Positions 56,351 through 64,000 of a stretch of DNA of 64,000 nucleotides are shown here, piece by piece. The position numbers and the translations under genes were made by a program. Position 1 is the stretch's first letter. Each line of letters begins with the position of its first letter. Origin of the DNA: Gramella sp. MAR_2010_147. GTDB lineage: Bacteria; Bacteroidota; Bacteroidia; Flavobacteriales; Flavobacteriaceae. The DNA is taken from the NCBI RefSeq assembly GCF_900105135.1, contig NZ_LT629741.1:3077001-3141000 (forward strand). Reading direction: 5' to 3'. Under the pieces are notes generated by a model. The model did no database searches. It was not told where the DNA came from and saw only the letters and a list, made by a program, of their open reading frames with translations.

Positions 56351-57304
56351 ATGAGAATAAACAAACTTTTACTGATTGGCCTTACGGCTTTTCTTGTTTT
56401 TTCATGTGATAATGATGATGACAATACTGCGGAAACTGTTCCTCCAAGAGATAGAGGAGAGCAGGCAATTGAAGACGATCAGGCCCTGATCGAATATCTT
56501 TCTACTCATTTTTATAATTATGAGGAATTTGAGAATTCATCTGAGGGTTTTGATAATGTTGTGCGTTTCGATACTATTTCAGGGGAAAATGCTGATAAAA
56601 CTCCTATAATAGATTCTGATAAATTAGTTACCAAAACGGTTAATAATGAAGGCGTAGACCAGCAGATTTATATCTTAAAAGTAAGAGAGGGTGTTGGTGC
56701 GAAACCTAAATTTACAGACTCTACCTATGTAACATACCAGGGGCAATTGCTAACAAATGATGTGTTTGATGGGAATTTGAAAACTCCGGTTTGGTTTAAC
56801 CTGGTGGCTTACCTTGTTAGAAATTCAACGGGTTCTTTTGTGCCAACAGGTGGAACTATTACGGGATTCAATGAAGGTCTGCAGGAATTTGGAGGCGCCA
56901 GTGGTTTTGAGGTGAATGCTGATAATACGATCAAATGGAACGACGATTACGGGATAGGAGCAGTTTTTATACCATCAGGTCTTGCTTACTTCAACAGTCC
57001 GCCTTCTATCGCAATTCCAGAATATGCACCACTTATTTTTAAGATCAATATGTTCAGGGTGAATGAAGCAGATCATGATGGGGATGGGATTCCTTCGTAC
57101 CTGGAAGATCTGGATGGTGATGATGATATTTTTAGTGACGATTCTGATGATGATGGATTGCCAAATCATTCAGATGCTGATGATGATGGAGATGGAACTT
57201 TAACCAGGGATGAAATCACCATAAACGAAGATGGAAGTATTTCTTTTACGGATTCTAATAATGATGGAACACCAGATTATTTAGATCCTGATGTTTTTCA
57301 ATAG
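56351..57304 (+). CDS. FKBP-like lipoprotein with C-terminal calcium-type Asp repeats
   Basis: 317 residues from ATG 56351. It has a lipoprotein signal (lipobox LVFSC), an acidic linker (CDNDDDN), a helical region, then an FKBP fold at about residues 115-235 (FTDSTYVTYQGQLLTNDVFD, TGFNEGLQEFGG, IPSGLAYFNSPP) in which the usual active-site aromatic and Asp residues are only partly kept. The last 75 residues contain thrombospondin type 3-like repeats (DHDGDGIPSYLEDLDGDDD, DSDDDGLPNHSDADDDGDG) expected to bind calcium. It is a surface or periplasmic folding factor, possibly for calcium-rich adhesins. Confidence 0.82.
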   Translation: MRINKLLLIGLTAFLVFSCDNDDDNTAETVPPRDRGEQAIEDDQALIEYLSTHFYNYEEFENSSEGFDNVVRFDTISGENADKTPIIDSDKLVTKTVNNEGVDQQIYILKVREGVGAKPKFTDSTYVTYQGQLLTNDVFDGNLKTPVWFNLVAYLVRNSTGSFVPTGGTITGFNEGLQEFGGASGFEVNADNTIKWNDDYGIGAVFIPSGLAYFNSPPSIAIPEYAPLIFKINMFRVNEADHDGDGIPSYLEDLDGDDDIFSDDSDDDGLPNHSDADDDGDGTLTRDEITINEDGSISFTDSNNDGTPDYLDPDVFQ

Positions 57305-57327
57305 ATATTTTTAAGAATATAGGAAAT

Positions 57328-57359
57328 AAAAAAGGCTCGCGGAATAGCGAGCCTTTTTT
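57328..57359. terminator. bidirectional terminator between the FKBP-like and metzincin-like genes
   Basis: A 13-bp stem, 57328-57340 with 57347-57359, around a 6-base loop with A- and T-runs on both sides. Confidence 0.88.
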
Positions 57360-57373
57360 ATTGATATGAAATT

Positions 57374-58153
57374 TTATCTTCCACCTACAGATTGTAAATC
57401 TTCAATACAGGCATCATCTAAATTAGGGACACCACCACCGTCTATTACGTTAATTACCCCGCTTCCAAATTCAATAGAAGCACGCATTAAACAACCTTCT
57501 ATTACACAGTGACCATCATTTTCAGGGTCTTCATGATTTGAAACGGGTGTAGTTCCCAGGTTTACAAGTCCAAATAAATGTCCGAATTCGTGATTAAGTG
57601 TTGCAGCTTCAATCGTGGCTCTGTCTGGAGCACCGGTTCTATTGGCAAATTCTCTAATGGTTCTTTCATAAATCACCATGGAAGTGTTTCTGTAAGCTGA
57701 ACCCAATACAAATTTTTCGTTGGTATCTTTTTCGTTTTTTCCATCGGCAAAATAGATCCATACGGCTATTTCGTCCCCAACATTATATGCCGTGCGCTCC
57801 TCTTTTTCTATCGCTACAATTTCATCTACTGAAAAAGGAGCTTTTCCCGAAGAGTTTGCTGCCCTTAGATTTATTTGAATGCCATCTGGTTTATAAATTC
57901 TTGATTGCAGGAAACCTCTAAATTGGTTAATGGCTTCATCGGTTGGGCGATTTCCTTCAACATATACCATTTCAATATTCAGCGAAGTAAAGGTGACGTC
58001 GCTAAGCAAATCTGAAGCAGAGGACCCAAGATTTTTTAAGTTCGCAGATCGGTCTATAGTATTGCTGCCGGGATCATTTGAATTATCTGTACTACAGGAA
58101 ATGATGAAAACAGCAGTATAGAAAATTAAGAGTACTTTTTTAAATCTATTCAT
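57374..58153 (-). CDS. metzincin-like zinc metalloprotease lipoprotein
   Basis: 259 residues: lipobox IISC (Cys20), Asp/Asn linker, then a protease domain. The zinc site is LNHEFGHLFGLVNLG at about residues 187-201 (HExxHxxG), and further on comes HCVIEGCLMRA (about 218-228). This HCx4CxM pattern recalls archaemetzincins, whose Met-turn follows the third zinc ligand; here a roughly 17-residue insert separates the helix from the Cys pair. It is probably an active envelope peptidase, but the substrate is unknown. Transcribed alone. Confidence 0.75.
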   Translation of the reverse strand: MNRFKKVLLIFYTAVFIISCSTDNSNDPGSNTIDRSANLKNLGSSASDLLSDVTFTSLNIEMVYVEGNRPTDEAINQFRGFLQSRIYKPDGIQINLRAANSSGKAPFSVDEIVAIEKEERTAYNVGDEIAVWIYFADGKNEKDTNEKFVLGSAYRNTSMVIYERTIREFANRTGAPDRATIEAATLNHEFGHLFGLVNLGTTPVSNHEDPENDGHCVIEGCLMRASIEFGSGVINVIDGGGVPNLDDACIEDLQSVGGR

Positions 58154-58232
58154 TATGATTTATATGAATTATGGCAAAAATAGGAAAAATAGTGGTTTAG
58201 GCCTTTACTAAGATTTGTACAAAAAAATATTG

Positions 58233-58937
58233 TCAGGAATTAATCGATAAGGAAGCTAAAAAGTCATGATTTTTACCCCGTTGCAAAATCTCACATTTAA
58301 AACCGTTTGCGTTAGCTAATTTTTCAAGTAGCACAGGATCTATGTAAAGCCATTCAAAACTATCGGTCTTTTGATTTTTATAGCTTATGCTGAATTCAAA
58401 TTCTCCATAATACTGGTCGGTTTCTACGATTTCATCATCAAATAAATAGATAAGATCTGAAGAATCCATTAAGATTTTACCATTTTCGGCTAAGAGGGAT
58501 TTAGAATGGTTAAAGAAATGCTCAAGATTTTCAAGTTTTCCAATAATACCACTGCCGTTCATCAGCATTAAAATAGTGTCAAATTTTTCATTTTTGATAT
58601 GAAAAAAGTCTTTACAAAAGACATTGCTTAAACCTCGTTTTTTGCAAATTTCAATGGCGCCTGTAGAAGTATCTATCGCTTCTACAAATAGATTTCTTTT
58701 TTTCTCGAGGTATAGAGCGTGGCTACCGGCGCCACAACCAACATCCAGAACTTTTCCATGACAGTTTTCCAGTGCAGTTTGTTCTATTTCAGGCATTTCT
58801 CTGAAATCTCTAAAAAGATATGCTACTGGAATAACATCATCATCAAAATCTGGGGAATGCACAATAATGTCTGTCTTGTCATTTTTCTCATAAAATGCCT
58901 TGATGGCGATGCCGAATATATCCTTATTTTTGTCCAA
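58233..58937 (-). CDS. class I SAM-dependent methyltransferase (TTG start)
   Basis: 234 residues: motif I VLDVGCGAGSHALYLEK at about 63-79, motif II-like VEAIDTSTGAIEIC, acidic segment CKDFF, and motif IV ILMLMNGSGIIGKLE. No ATG is available near the expected N-terminus (DKNKDIFGIAIKAFYE), so translation most likely begins at the TTG whose complement is 58935-58937. That codon shares base 58937 with the ATG of the divergent YkgJ gene. The acceptor is unknown. Confidence 0.83.
   Translation of the reverse strand: MDKNKDIFGIAIKAFYEKNDKTDIIVHSPDFDDDVIPVAYLFRDFREMPEIEQTALENCHGKVLDVGCGAGSHALYLEKKRNLFVEAIDTSTGAIEICKKRGLSNVFCKDFFHIKNEKFDTILMLMNGSGIIGKLENLEHFFNHSKSLLAENGKILMDSSDLIYLFDDEIVETDQYYGEFEFSISYKNQKTDSFEWLYIDPVLLEKLANANGFKCEILQRGKNHDFLASLSINS
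58925..58932 (+). promoter_or_regulatory. candidate -7 element abutting the YkgJ start codon
   Basis: TATTTTTG ends four bases before the ATG at 58937; a TTG at 58900-58902 is 22 bases upstream, slightly longer than the usual spacer. Use of this box would give a leaderless mRNA. Confidence 0.4.
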
Positions 58938-59431
58938 TGGAAGAGATTCTTAATAGGTTACCTGAAAAGGCCAAAGATAAGAAGAAGGAAAATAGAAAGT
59001 TCTTTTCTAAGTTAAAGAAAAGACCGCCAAAAGATCTGGATTCTTTAATGATTGATCTTCATGAAGAAGAATTTTCAAGAACAGATTGTCTTAGCTGTGC
59101 AAATTGTTGCAAGACTACAGGGCCTTTATTTACTCAAAAAGATATAGAAAGGCTTAGTAAGCATTTTAGAATGAAGCCGGGTGAGTTTATCGATTCTTAT
59201 CTAAGGCTGGATGAAGAGAACGATTTTGTGCTTCAACAAGTACCATGTCCTTTTTTAGGAGCCGATAATTATTGCTCGGTATACGATAAAAGACCTAAGG
59301 CCTGCAGGGAATATCCGCATACAGACAGGAAAGATTTTCATAAAATATCAAATATCACCATCAGGAATACGGCAGTATGTCCTGCAGCTTACAATATCGT
59401 GGAAGAAATGAAAAGAAGATTAAATTACTGA
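58937..59431 (+). CDS. YkgJ family cysteine-cluster protein
   Basis: 164 residues with the family's eight-cysteine pattern. CLSCANCCK is at about residues 52-60, CPFLGADNYCSVYDKRPKACREYP in the middle (about 103-126), and a final Cys in NTAVCPAAY. The cysteines probably bind zinc or an iron-sulfur cluster (Fe-S clusters are suggested for this family). No signal peptide. Function unknown. It is divergent from the methyltransferase gene with no intergenic space. Confidence 0.87.
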   Translation: MEEILNRLPEKAKDKKKENRKFFSKLKKRPPKDLDSLMIDLHEEEFSRTDCLSCANCCKTTGPLFTQKDIERLSKHFRMKPGEFIDSYLRLDEENDFVLQQVPCPFLGADNYCSVYDKRPKACREYPHTDRKDFHKISNITIRNTAVCPAAYNIVEEMKRRLNY

Positions 59432-59610
59432 GTCCTGCCGTAATCTGATATGAAATACAAAGTCGCACCAAGTAATGGCGCTGAAATAAGGAAAATGATC
59501 CATATAGTTTTTGCTATTAGGCTTAAATTGCTGTGATAGATATGTAGCCCCATTTTAATAGTAAATCCCAGGATAAGTAATAAAAGTGCTACGAAGAAAA
59601 TTTCTTTCAT
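59425..59610 (-). CDS. small PLDc_N-like membrane protein
   Basis: 61 residues with two membrane helices (FFVALLLLILGFTIKMG and LIAKTIWIIFLISAPLLGATLYFI) and a polar C-terminal end with YGRTQ. The ending W/IIxLxxPxLGAxxYFxxG pattern resembles the phospholipase D nuclease N-terminal domain (PLDc_N), a common small membrane module. Eight bases after the muramidase gene; its last seven bases overlap the end of the YkgJ gene. Confidence 0.68.
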   Translation of the reverse strand: MKEIFFVALLLLILGFTIKMGLHIYHSNLSLIAKTIWIIFLISAPLLGATLYFISDYGRTQ

Positions 59611-59618
59611 TATAGGTG

Positions 59619-60857
59619 CTATTGGTAGCTCAGATATTTATTTCTTGTTTTTATAAAGTTATCTAACCCATCTTGCCAGCTGGCTCTTATTTCTTCTGAA
59701 GATTTTCCAGCCTCAATTTGTTTCTGAAGCCTTTCAGTTCCTGCAAGCTTCGTGAAAAAAGAATTGAAAAATTCAGACTTATTTGAAGTGTTATGATAGG
59801 CTTCAATTAGCCAATCAAGATTTAACGAGGATAAATGCCCGGTATTTGTAAGGTCTTTGCCATAACATTCTTTTCCTGAATGTTTAGGGTATTTAGCCCC
59901 GTCCATAGGTTGCGGAGTATAAGAGTAATTAAAAAAATCTTTATCTAAAAATGGAGATCCAAACACCTGGAATTGATTTGACGTGCCCCGCCCAGCATTC
60001 ACATTGGTTCCTTCAAAAAAACATAAACTGGAGTATAGATTGATCGATTTGTCATTTGGAAGATTGGGAGAAGGTTTTACGGGCAAAGAGTATAGTTTGG
60101 AATGATCATAATTTTTCATCTCAATGATTTGAAGATCGCATTGCACTTCATTTTTTAGCCACTTTTCACCATTGATCATTTTTGCATATTCCCCTATTGT
60201 CATCCCGTGAACAACCGGTATGGGATGCATTCCAACAAAACTACTGTACTTTGGTTCCAGGATAGGTCCATCAATATAGTGTCCATTAGGATTGGGTCTG
60301 TCCATAATTAATAGCGAAATATTATTCTCGGCGCAAGCTTCCATGATATAATGCAGCGAAGAGATATAGGTATAAAACCTGGCTCCTACATCCTGAATAT
60401 CAAAGATCATCAGGTCAATATCTTTTAAAGATTCTTTGGAAGGCTTTTTACTGTCTCCATAGAGTGAAACTACCGGAAGCCCGGTTTTAGTATCTATGCC
60501 ATCCTTAATGGCTTCTCCGGCATCGGCTGTACCCCGAAAACCATGTTCAGGAGCAAATACTTTTTGAATCTTAACATTCAAACTAATTAAAGAATCAACA
60601 AGATGTGTATAGTCTCCTTTTTCAGTTTTAATAATGGAAGTTTGATTTCCTACGAAACCTATTCGTTTATTTTTGAGGAGTGGTAAGTATGCTTCCGTTC
60701 TATTAGCTGCGAGAATTATTTCTGAAGAAGCTGTATGAGGTTTTTTAGTTTCCGAAGCTTTTTTCAACTCAGCATCAGATTGCTTATTGGTGTTTCCGCA
60801 GGAAAGAGTTCCAATAAGAAAGAATAAAAATGTACTTTTGAGTAATCTCTTAATCAT
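59619..60857 (-). CDS. DUF1343/NamZ-type exo-beta-N-acetylmuramidase lipoprotein
   Basis: 412 residues: lipobox GTLSC (Cys20) and a spacer. The DUF1343 domain runs from KNKRIGFVGNQTSI (about 62), through IQKVFAPEHGFRGTADAGE, GLPVVSLYGDSKKPS, MIFDIQDVGARFYTYISSLHYIMEAC, DRPNPNGHYIDGPILEP and CFFEGTNVNAGRGTSNQF, to the C-terminal LNLDWLIEAY. In Bacillus and Tannerella, NamZ proteins (GH171) remove MurNAc from the end of peptidoglycan fragments. It would act in the envelope in wall recycling. The start codon is only six bases from that of the divergent permease gene. Confidence 0.9.
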   Translation of the reverse strand: MIKRLLKSTFLFFLIGTLSCGNTNKQSDAELKKASETKKPHTASSEIILAANRTEAYLPLLKNKRIGFVGNQTSIIKTEKGDYTHLVDSLISLNVKIQKVFAPEHGFRGTADAGEAIKDGIDTKTGLPVVSLYGDSKKPSKESLKDIDLMIFDIQDVGARFYTYISSLHYIMEACAENNISLLIMDRPNPNGHYIDGPILEPKYSSFVGMHPIPVVHGMTIGEYAKMINGEKWLKNEVQCDLQIIEMKNYDHSKLYSLPVKPSPNLPNDKSINLYSSLCFFEGTNVNAGRGTSNQFQVFGSPFLDKDFFNYSYTPQPMDGAKYPKHSGKECYGKDLTNTGHLSSLNLDWLIEAYHNTSNKSEFFNSFFTKLAGTERLQKQIEAGKSSEEIRASWQDGLDNFIKTRNKYLSYQ

Positions 60858-60863
60858 AGAATA

Positions 60864-62096
60864 TTGAATTTCGAGTATTTCGTTGTAAAGCGGCTAATCA
60901 GCGCTAAAAAATATAAAAGTAGCATATCTGCACCTATAATAAAAATTGCGATCACGGCGATCGCTATTGGGGTGATTATGATGCTTGTTTCTTTCGCAAC
61001 CGGTCTCGGTCTGCAGGAAAAAATAAGGGATAAGATCGCTGCTTTTAACGGCCATATCAATATTTCCAGTTACGATAACAACAGCTCAAAGGTATCTCTT
61101 ATTCCGGTATCAAAAAACCAGGATTTTTATCCTGAATTCACCTCGGTAGAAGGTATAAAACATGTGCAGGCCGTAGCCACTAAATTTGCTGTGATAAGAA
61201 CCGAAGAGGATTTTGAGGGTATTATTGTTAAAGGCATTGGGGAAGATTATAACTGGGATTATTTTAATGAGTTTCTAATTGATGGGGAGCTTCCAGATTT
61301 TTCTAATAATCTAAACGATGAGATTTTAATTTCACAATATCTCGCCAGCAGACTTCAGTTAAAAGTGGGAGATAAAGTGCCAACATATTTTCTTCGGGAA
61401 GGTAGTGAGCGACCATTAGCAAGAGGTTTTAAAATTACAGGAATCTATGAGTCGGGCTTTCAGGAGTTTGATGAGCTATATCTATTAGCCGATATAAGGC
61501 ATATTCAGCGAATCAATAAATGGGAAGACGACCAGGTTGGGAATTTTGAGGTTTTTGTAGAAGATTTTGATGAATTGGATCAAAAAGGCAATGAAGTTTA
61601 TGAGAATACAGGATCTTTTCTGGACACTCAAACCATCAGCCAGAAATATTATTCAATTTTTGAATGGTTGTCCCTTTTTGATTTTAATATCGCGTTAATT
61701 ATTGGGATTATGATCCTGGTGGCTGGTATTAATATGATCACGGCATTGTTAGTATTAATATTGGAAAGAACACAAATGATCGGGATTTTAAAAGGTCTCG
61801 GTGCTTCTGACTGGAGTATTAGAAAGATTTTTCTATATAATGCGGGTTACCTGATCGTTCTTGGTCTTTTCTGGGGTAATCTCATTGGAATTGGAATACT
61901 GGCAATTCAGAAGTATTTCAAGCTAGTGCCTTTAGATCCTCGTACCTATTATGTAACCGAAGTTCCAATTTATCTGAATTGGGATTATATTCTTGCGGTT
62001 AATGTAGGCACCCTGTTATTGTGTATGCTGATGCTGCTGATTCCATCTGTAATTATTTCGAAAATTTCCCCGGTAAAAGCTATAAAGTTCGAATAA
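60864..62096 (+). CDS. LolC/E-like ABC transporter permease (FtsX family, TTG start)
   Basis: 410 residues. It starts at TTG 60864 (LNFEYFVVKRLISAKKYKSS; related proteins begin MNFEYF), and no nearby ATG fits. N-terminal membrane helix ISAPIIKIAITAIAIGVIMMLVS, a large periplasmic MacB-PCD-like domain (about residues 55-265) and three C-terminal helices with ERTQMIGILKGLGASDWSIRKIFLYNAGYLI and a final SPVKAIKFE. It is the membrane part of lipoprotein release or a related envelope ABC system; no ATPase gene is adjacent. A TACTTTTG box is at 60833-60840 inside the NamZ gene. Confidence 0.87.
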   Translation: MNFEYFVVKRLISAKKYKSSISAPIIKIAITAIAIGVIMMLVSFATGLGLQEKIRDKIAAFNGHINISSYDNNSSKVSLIPVSKNQDFYPEFTSVEGIKHVQAVATKFAVIRTEEDFEGIIVKGIGEDYNWDYFNEFLIDGELPDFSNNLNDEILISQYLASRLQLKVGDKVPTYFLREGSERPLARGFKITGIYESGFQEFDELYLLADIRHIQRINKWEDDQVGNFEVFVEDFDELDQKGNEVYENTGSFLDTQTISQKYYSIFEWLSLFDFNIALIIGIMILVAGINMITALLVLILERTQMIGILKGLGASDWSIRKIFLYNAGYLIVLGLFWGNLIGIGILAIQKYFKLVPLDPRTYYVTEVPIYLNWDYILAVNVGTLLLCMLMLLIPSVIISKISPVKAIKFE

Positions 62097-62179
62097 ATTC
62101 TTCGACCAAGATATAAGCACCTGTAATCCTTGGTTTAAGGCTTCAGGATTTTTTACATTTGCACTTTTAAAAATTGAAA

Positions 62180-63160
62180 ATGGAATACGCTGAAAATATA
62201 TTAGGTACTATAGGGAATACTCCCTTGGTGAAAATGAATAAGATCGTTGAAGAGATTGATGCTCTTGTGCTTGCAAAGTATGAAACCTTTAACCCCGGAA
62301 ATTCTGTAAAAGACAGGATGGCTGTGAAAATGGTCGAGGATGCTGAAAAAAAAGGATTGCTGAAACCAGGGGGGACCATTATTGAAGGTACCTCGGGAAA
62401 TACGGGAATGGGTCTTGCATTGGTGGCTATCGTCAAAGGTTATAAGATGATCTGTGTTTTAAGTGATAAACAGAGCAAGGAGAAAATGGATATTCTTAAA
62501 GCGGTTGGAAGCGAAGTGATTGTGTGTCCTACAGATGTAGAGCCAGATGATCCACGTTCTTATTATTCCACCTCGAAGAGATTAGCCGAAGAGACTCCAA
62601 ATTCCTGGTATGTGAATCAATATGACAATCTTGCCAATCGCCAGGCTCATTATGAGACTACAGGTCCTGAAATTTGGAAACAAACTGATGGTAAGGTGAC
62701 TCATTTTGTAGTAGGTGTAGGTACAGGAGGGACTATTTCTGGAGTAGGGAAATATTTAAAAGAGCAAAATCCCAATATCAAAGTGTGGGGAATAGATACC
62801 TATGGTTCAGTTTTTAAGAAATTTCACGAAACGGGCGTTTTTGACGAAAAGGAAATATATCCATACGTAACGGAAGGCATTGGTGAAGATATATTGCCAA
62901 AAAATGTAGATTTTGATGTAATTGATGGATTTACCAAAGTAACCGATAAAGATGCCGCGGTTTATACCCAGAAATTATCAAAAGAAGAAGGTTTCTTTTT
63001 AGGTAATAGTGCAGGAGCAGCAGCAAAAGGATTACTACAGTTAAAGGAACATTTTGCTAAAGATGATGTGGTAGTGGTGCTGTTTCATGATCATGGAAGT
63101 CGCTATGTTGGTAAAATGTACAATGATGACTGGATGAAAAAAATGGGATATCTAGAATAA
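62180..63160 (+). CDS. PLP-dependent cystathionine beta-synthase-like/cysteine synthase-family enzyme
   Basis: 326 residues from ATG 62180; a TTG two codons earlier is less likely. The PLP-binding Lys is in FNPGNSVKDRM (Lys44). The phosphate-binding loop is GTGGTISGVGKYL (about 183-195), and the substrate loop is GTSGNTGMGLA. The middle segment YDNLANRQAHYETTGPEIW matches cystathionine beta-synthase more closely than O-acetylserine sulfhydrylase. The C-terminal CBS pair of animal and yeast enzymes is missing. It makes cystathionine or cysteine from serine, O-acetylserine or homocysteine; the exact reaction is not settled by sequence. Confidence 0.85.
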   Translation: MEYAENILGTIGNTPLVKMNKIVEEIDALVLAKYETFNPGNSVKDRMAVKMVEDAEKKGLLKPGGTIIEGTSGNTGMGLALVAIVKGYKMICVLSDKQSKEKMDILKAVGSEVIVCPTDVEPDDPRSYYSTSKRLAEETPNSWYVNQYDNLANRQAHYETTGPEIWKQTDGKVTHFVVGVGTGGTISGVGKYLKEQNPNIKVWGIDTYGSVFKKFHETGVFDEKEIYPYVTEGIGEDILPKNVDFDVIDGFTKVTDKDAAVYTQKLSKEEGFFLGNSAGAAAKGLLQLKEHFAKDDVVVVLFHDHGSRYVGKMYNDDWMKKMGYLE

Positions 63161-63194
63161 TACAAACATATTAAGTAAGAAAATTTAATCTTTT

Positions 63195-64000
63195 ATGATA
63201 AAGAATTCGTGGTTATTAACCAGTTTATTCTTAACACTAAGTTTAATTGCAAATGCACAGAATGATGTAAAAAATTACTCAGATTTAGAGGTTTCTCTAA
63301 CATTGGTTAATCCCAGCCGGGAGATCAATGACGGGGTTGCTAAATTACAGGTTCAGGGAGGAGAAGCTCCTTATAAATATAAATGGAGTAAACAGACCAC
63401 AGCTCTAGATTCTAAAGAGTCCAGAGGTCTTATTGAGGGAATGGAGCATACAGTTACTGTAACTGATGCTGCAGGCAAGAGTGTAGAGGAAAATTTTACT
63501 GTACCTGCCACTTCAATTACAGAAATCTTTAATAGCAAGGTACAGCCTGCAGTAGATTTTTTAGGGGGTGTTCTTTTCTGGGACCCATTTGCAGCCGTGG
63601 GTATTTACGATCCCATAGTTTATTCTGATGGGAAAGAAATTCCAATTCCTAATTTTGAAGCTACCACTAATAGTGTTTATAATTTAAAAAAGTGGCTTAT
63701 TCCCGAAGGAGCATCAGTTGGTGTAGGAGATAAAATAGCGATTGTAGAAAGTGATTCAGGAAAAGAACATGAGGTGTATTCAGATGCTTCAGGAACAATT
63801 AATTATCTCGTTAAGGAAGGGGACGAAATTTTCAATCCAAATAAAAAAAGTGATGTAATTGAGCAGAACGCTCATATGATCGCTATGGTAAAGTTTGATG
63901 ATCCACAGCCTTTACATCATCCAAATGGAGACATAAGAACGAATGCTATTCCCTTTATTGTTATATGGCTGATTCTAGGGAGTATTTTCTTTACGTTTAG
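63195..64000 (+). CDS. SprB-repeat/lipoyl-like/membrane fusion protein, N-terminal part (cut by window edge)
   Basis: 268 complete codons of a gene running past 64000. Signal peptide (MIKNSWLLTSLFLTLSLIANAQ), then a SprB-like beta-sandwich repeat at about residues 28-107 (YKYKWSK and VTVTDAAGK). Next comes a segment with FWDPFAAVGIYDPIVY, then a biotinyl/lipoyl-like domain at about 168-230 (WLIPEGASVGVGDKIAIVE, YSDASGTINYLVKEGDEI) without the modified Lys. A transmembrane helix begins at IPFIVIWLILGSIFF. The helix start resembles that of sodium:alanine (AGCS) symporters, so a fusion to such a transporter is likely. That identity is inferred from a short stretch. Confidence 0.55.
   Translation, partial: MIKNSWLLTSLFLTLSLIANAQNDVKNYSDLEVSLTLVNPSREINDGVAKLQVQGGEAPYKYKWSKQTTALDSKESRGLIEGMEHTVTVTDAAGKSVEENFTVPATSITEIFNSKVQPAVDFLGGVLFWDPFAAVGIYDPIVYSDGKEIPIPNFEATTNSVYNLKKWLIPEGASVGVGDKIAIVESDSGKEHEVYSDASGTINYLVKEGDEIFNPNKKSDVIEQNAHMIAMVKFDDPQPLHHPNGDIRTNAIPFIVIWLILGSIFFTF

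Overview
This is an AT-rich chromosomal window from a member of the Bacteroidota, almost certainly a marine flavobacterium close to Gramella/Christiangramia. The genus is an inference. The class is supported by Bacteroidota-type promoters (TTG, about 20 bases, TAnnTTTG), weak or absent Shine-Dalgarno sequences, many lipoproteins and TonB-dependent receptors, leucine dehydrogenase, a CrtY/CrtZ/CrtB/CrtI pigment operon, and several families typical of Bacteroidota (DUF3276 PUR proteins, DUF4856, long NusB). Apart from small decayed repeats in the tRNA cluster there is no sign of phage, IS elements or CRISPR. About 62 protein genes and three intact tRNAs pack the window densely.

Layout. 1-8.1 kb: the start of a BCCT osmolyte transporter with a porin, metal-type KDO8P synthase (kdsA), DinB protein, typA, an EamA exporter, a ROK/polyphosphate glucokinase, and ftsE with a small membrane protein. 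8.3-13.1 kb: a 1006-residue TPR protein paired with a plug-less outer-membrane barrel. 13.1-19.7 kb: two amidohydrolase lipoproteins, a cyclophilin-FKBP fusion, a YfiT/BstA protein, two thiol-redox proteins and csaA. 19.9-24.7 kb: an M14 peptidase, a PUR protein and an ABC exporter half. 24.8-32.4 kb: leucine dehydrogenase, nusB, a DUF1573 lipoprotein, yajC, a DUF1801/YdeI protein, pepT, pyrD, a LysE exporter and an HMG-CoA lyase.

32.4-39.0 kb is the most interesting block. It is a four-gene operon encoding a DUF4856 lipoprotein, an imelysin-like lipoprotein, a full-length homologue of vitamin K-dependent gamma-carboxylase and a FecA-like TonB-dependent receptor. Two nearly identical 19-base imperfect palindromes flank its promoter, and an intrinsic terminator lies after gene 1. 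It looks like a metal-responsive, surface-exposed uptake or modification system.

39-48.7 kb: a small Cys-rich protein, guaB, an OmpH/Skp chaperone, an SRPBCC protein, a PpiC-like lipoprotein with surA and a MoxR ATPase (outer-membrane biogenesis), aconitase and a TlpA-like thioredoxin. 48.7-53.6 kb: a zeaxanthin-type carotenoid operon, merR-crtI-crtB-crtZ-crtY. Its first gene is a MerR regulator with a B12-binding domain carrying the Wx9EH and ExHxxG signatures of CarH/LitR light sensors. 53.7-54.2 kb: tRNA-Leu(GAG), two tRNA-Lys(TTT) and the 3' stump of a third tRNA-Lys joined to a REP-like repeat. 54.3-64 kb: aroK, an S4/TPMT/phosphoribosyltransferase operon, an FKBP-like lipoprotein with calcium-type repeats, a metzincin-like lipoprotein, two divergent gene pairs whose start codons touch or nearly touch, a NamZ-type muramidase, a cystathionine beta-synthase-like enzyme, and the start of an unusual fusion (SprB-like repeat, lipoyl-like domain, membrane segment) cut by the window edge.

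Several start codons were moved from the longest reading frame to an internal ATG. Functions rest on motif recognition by eye; no search was run.
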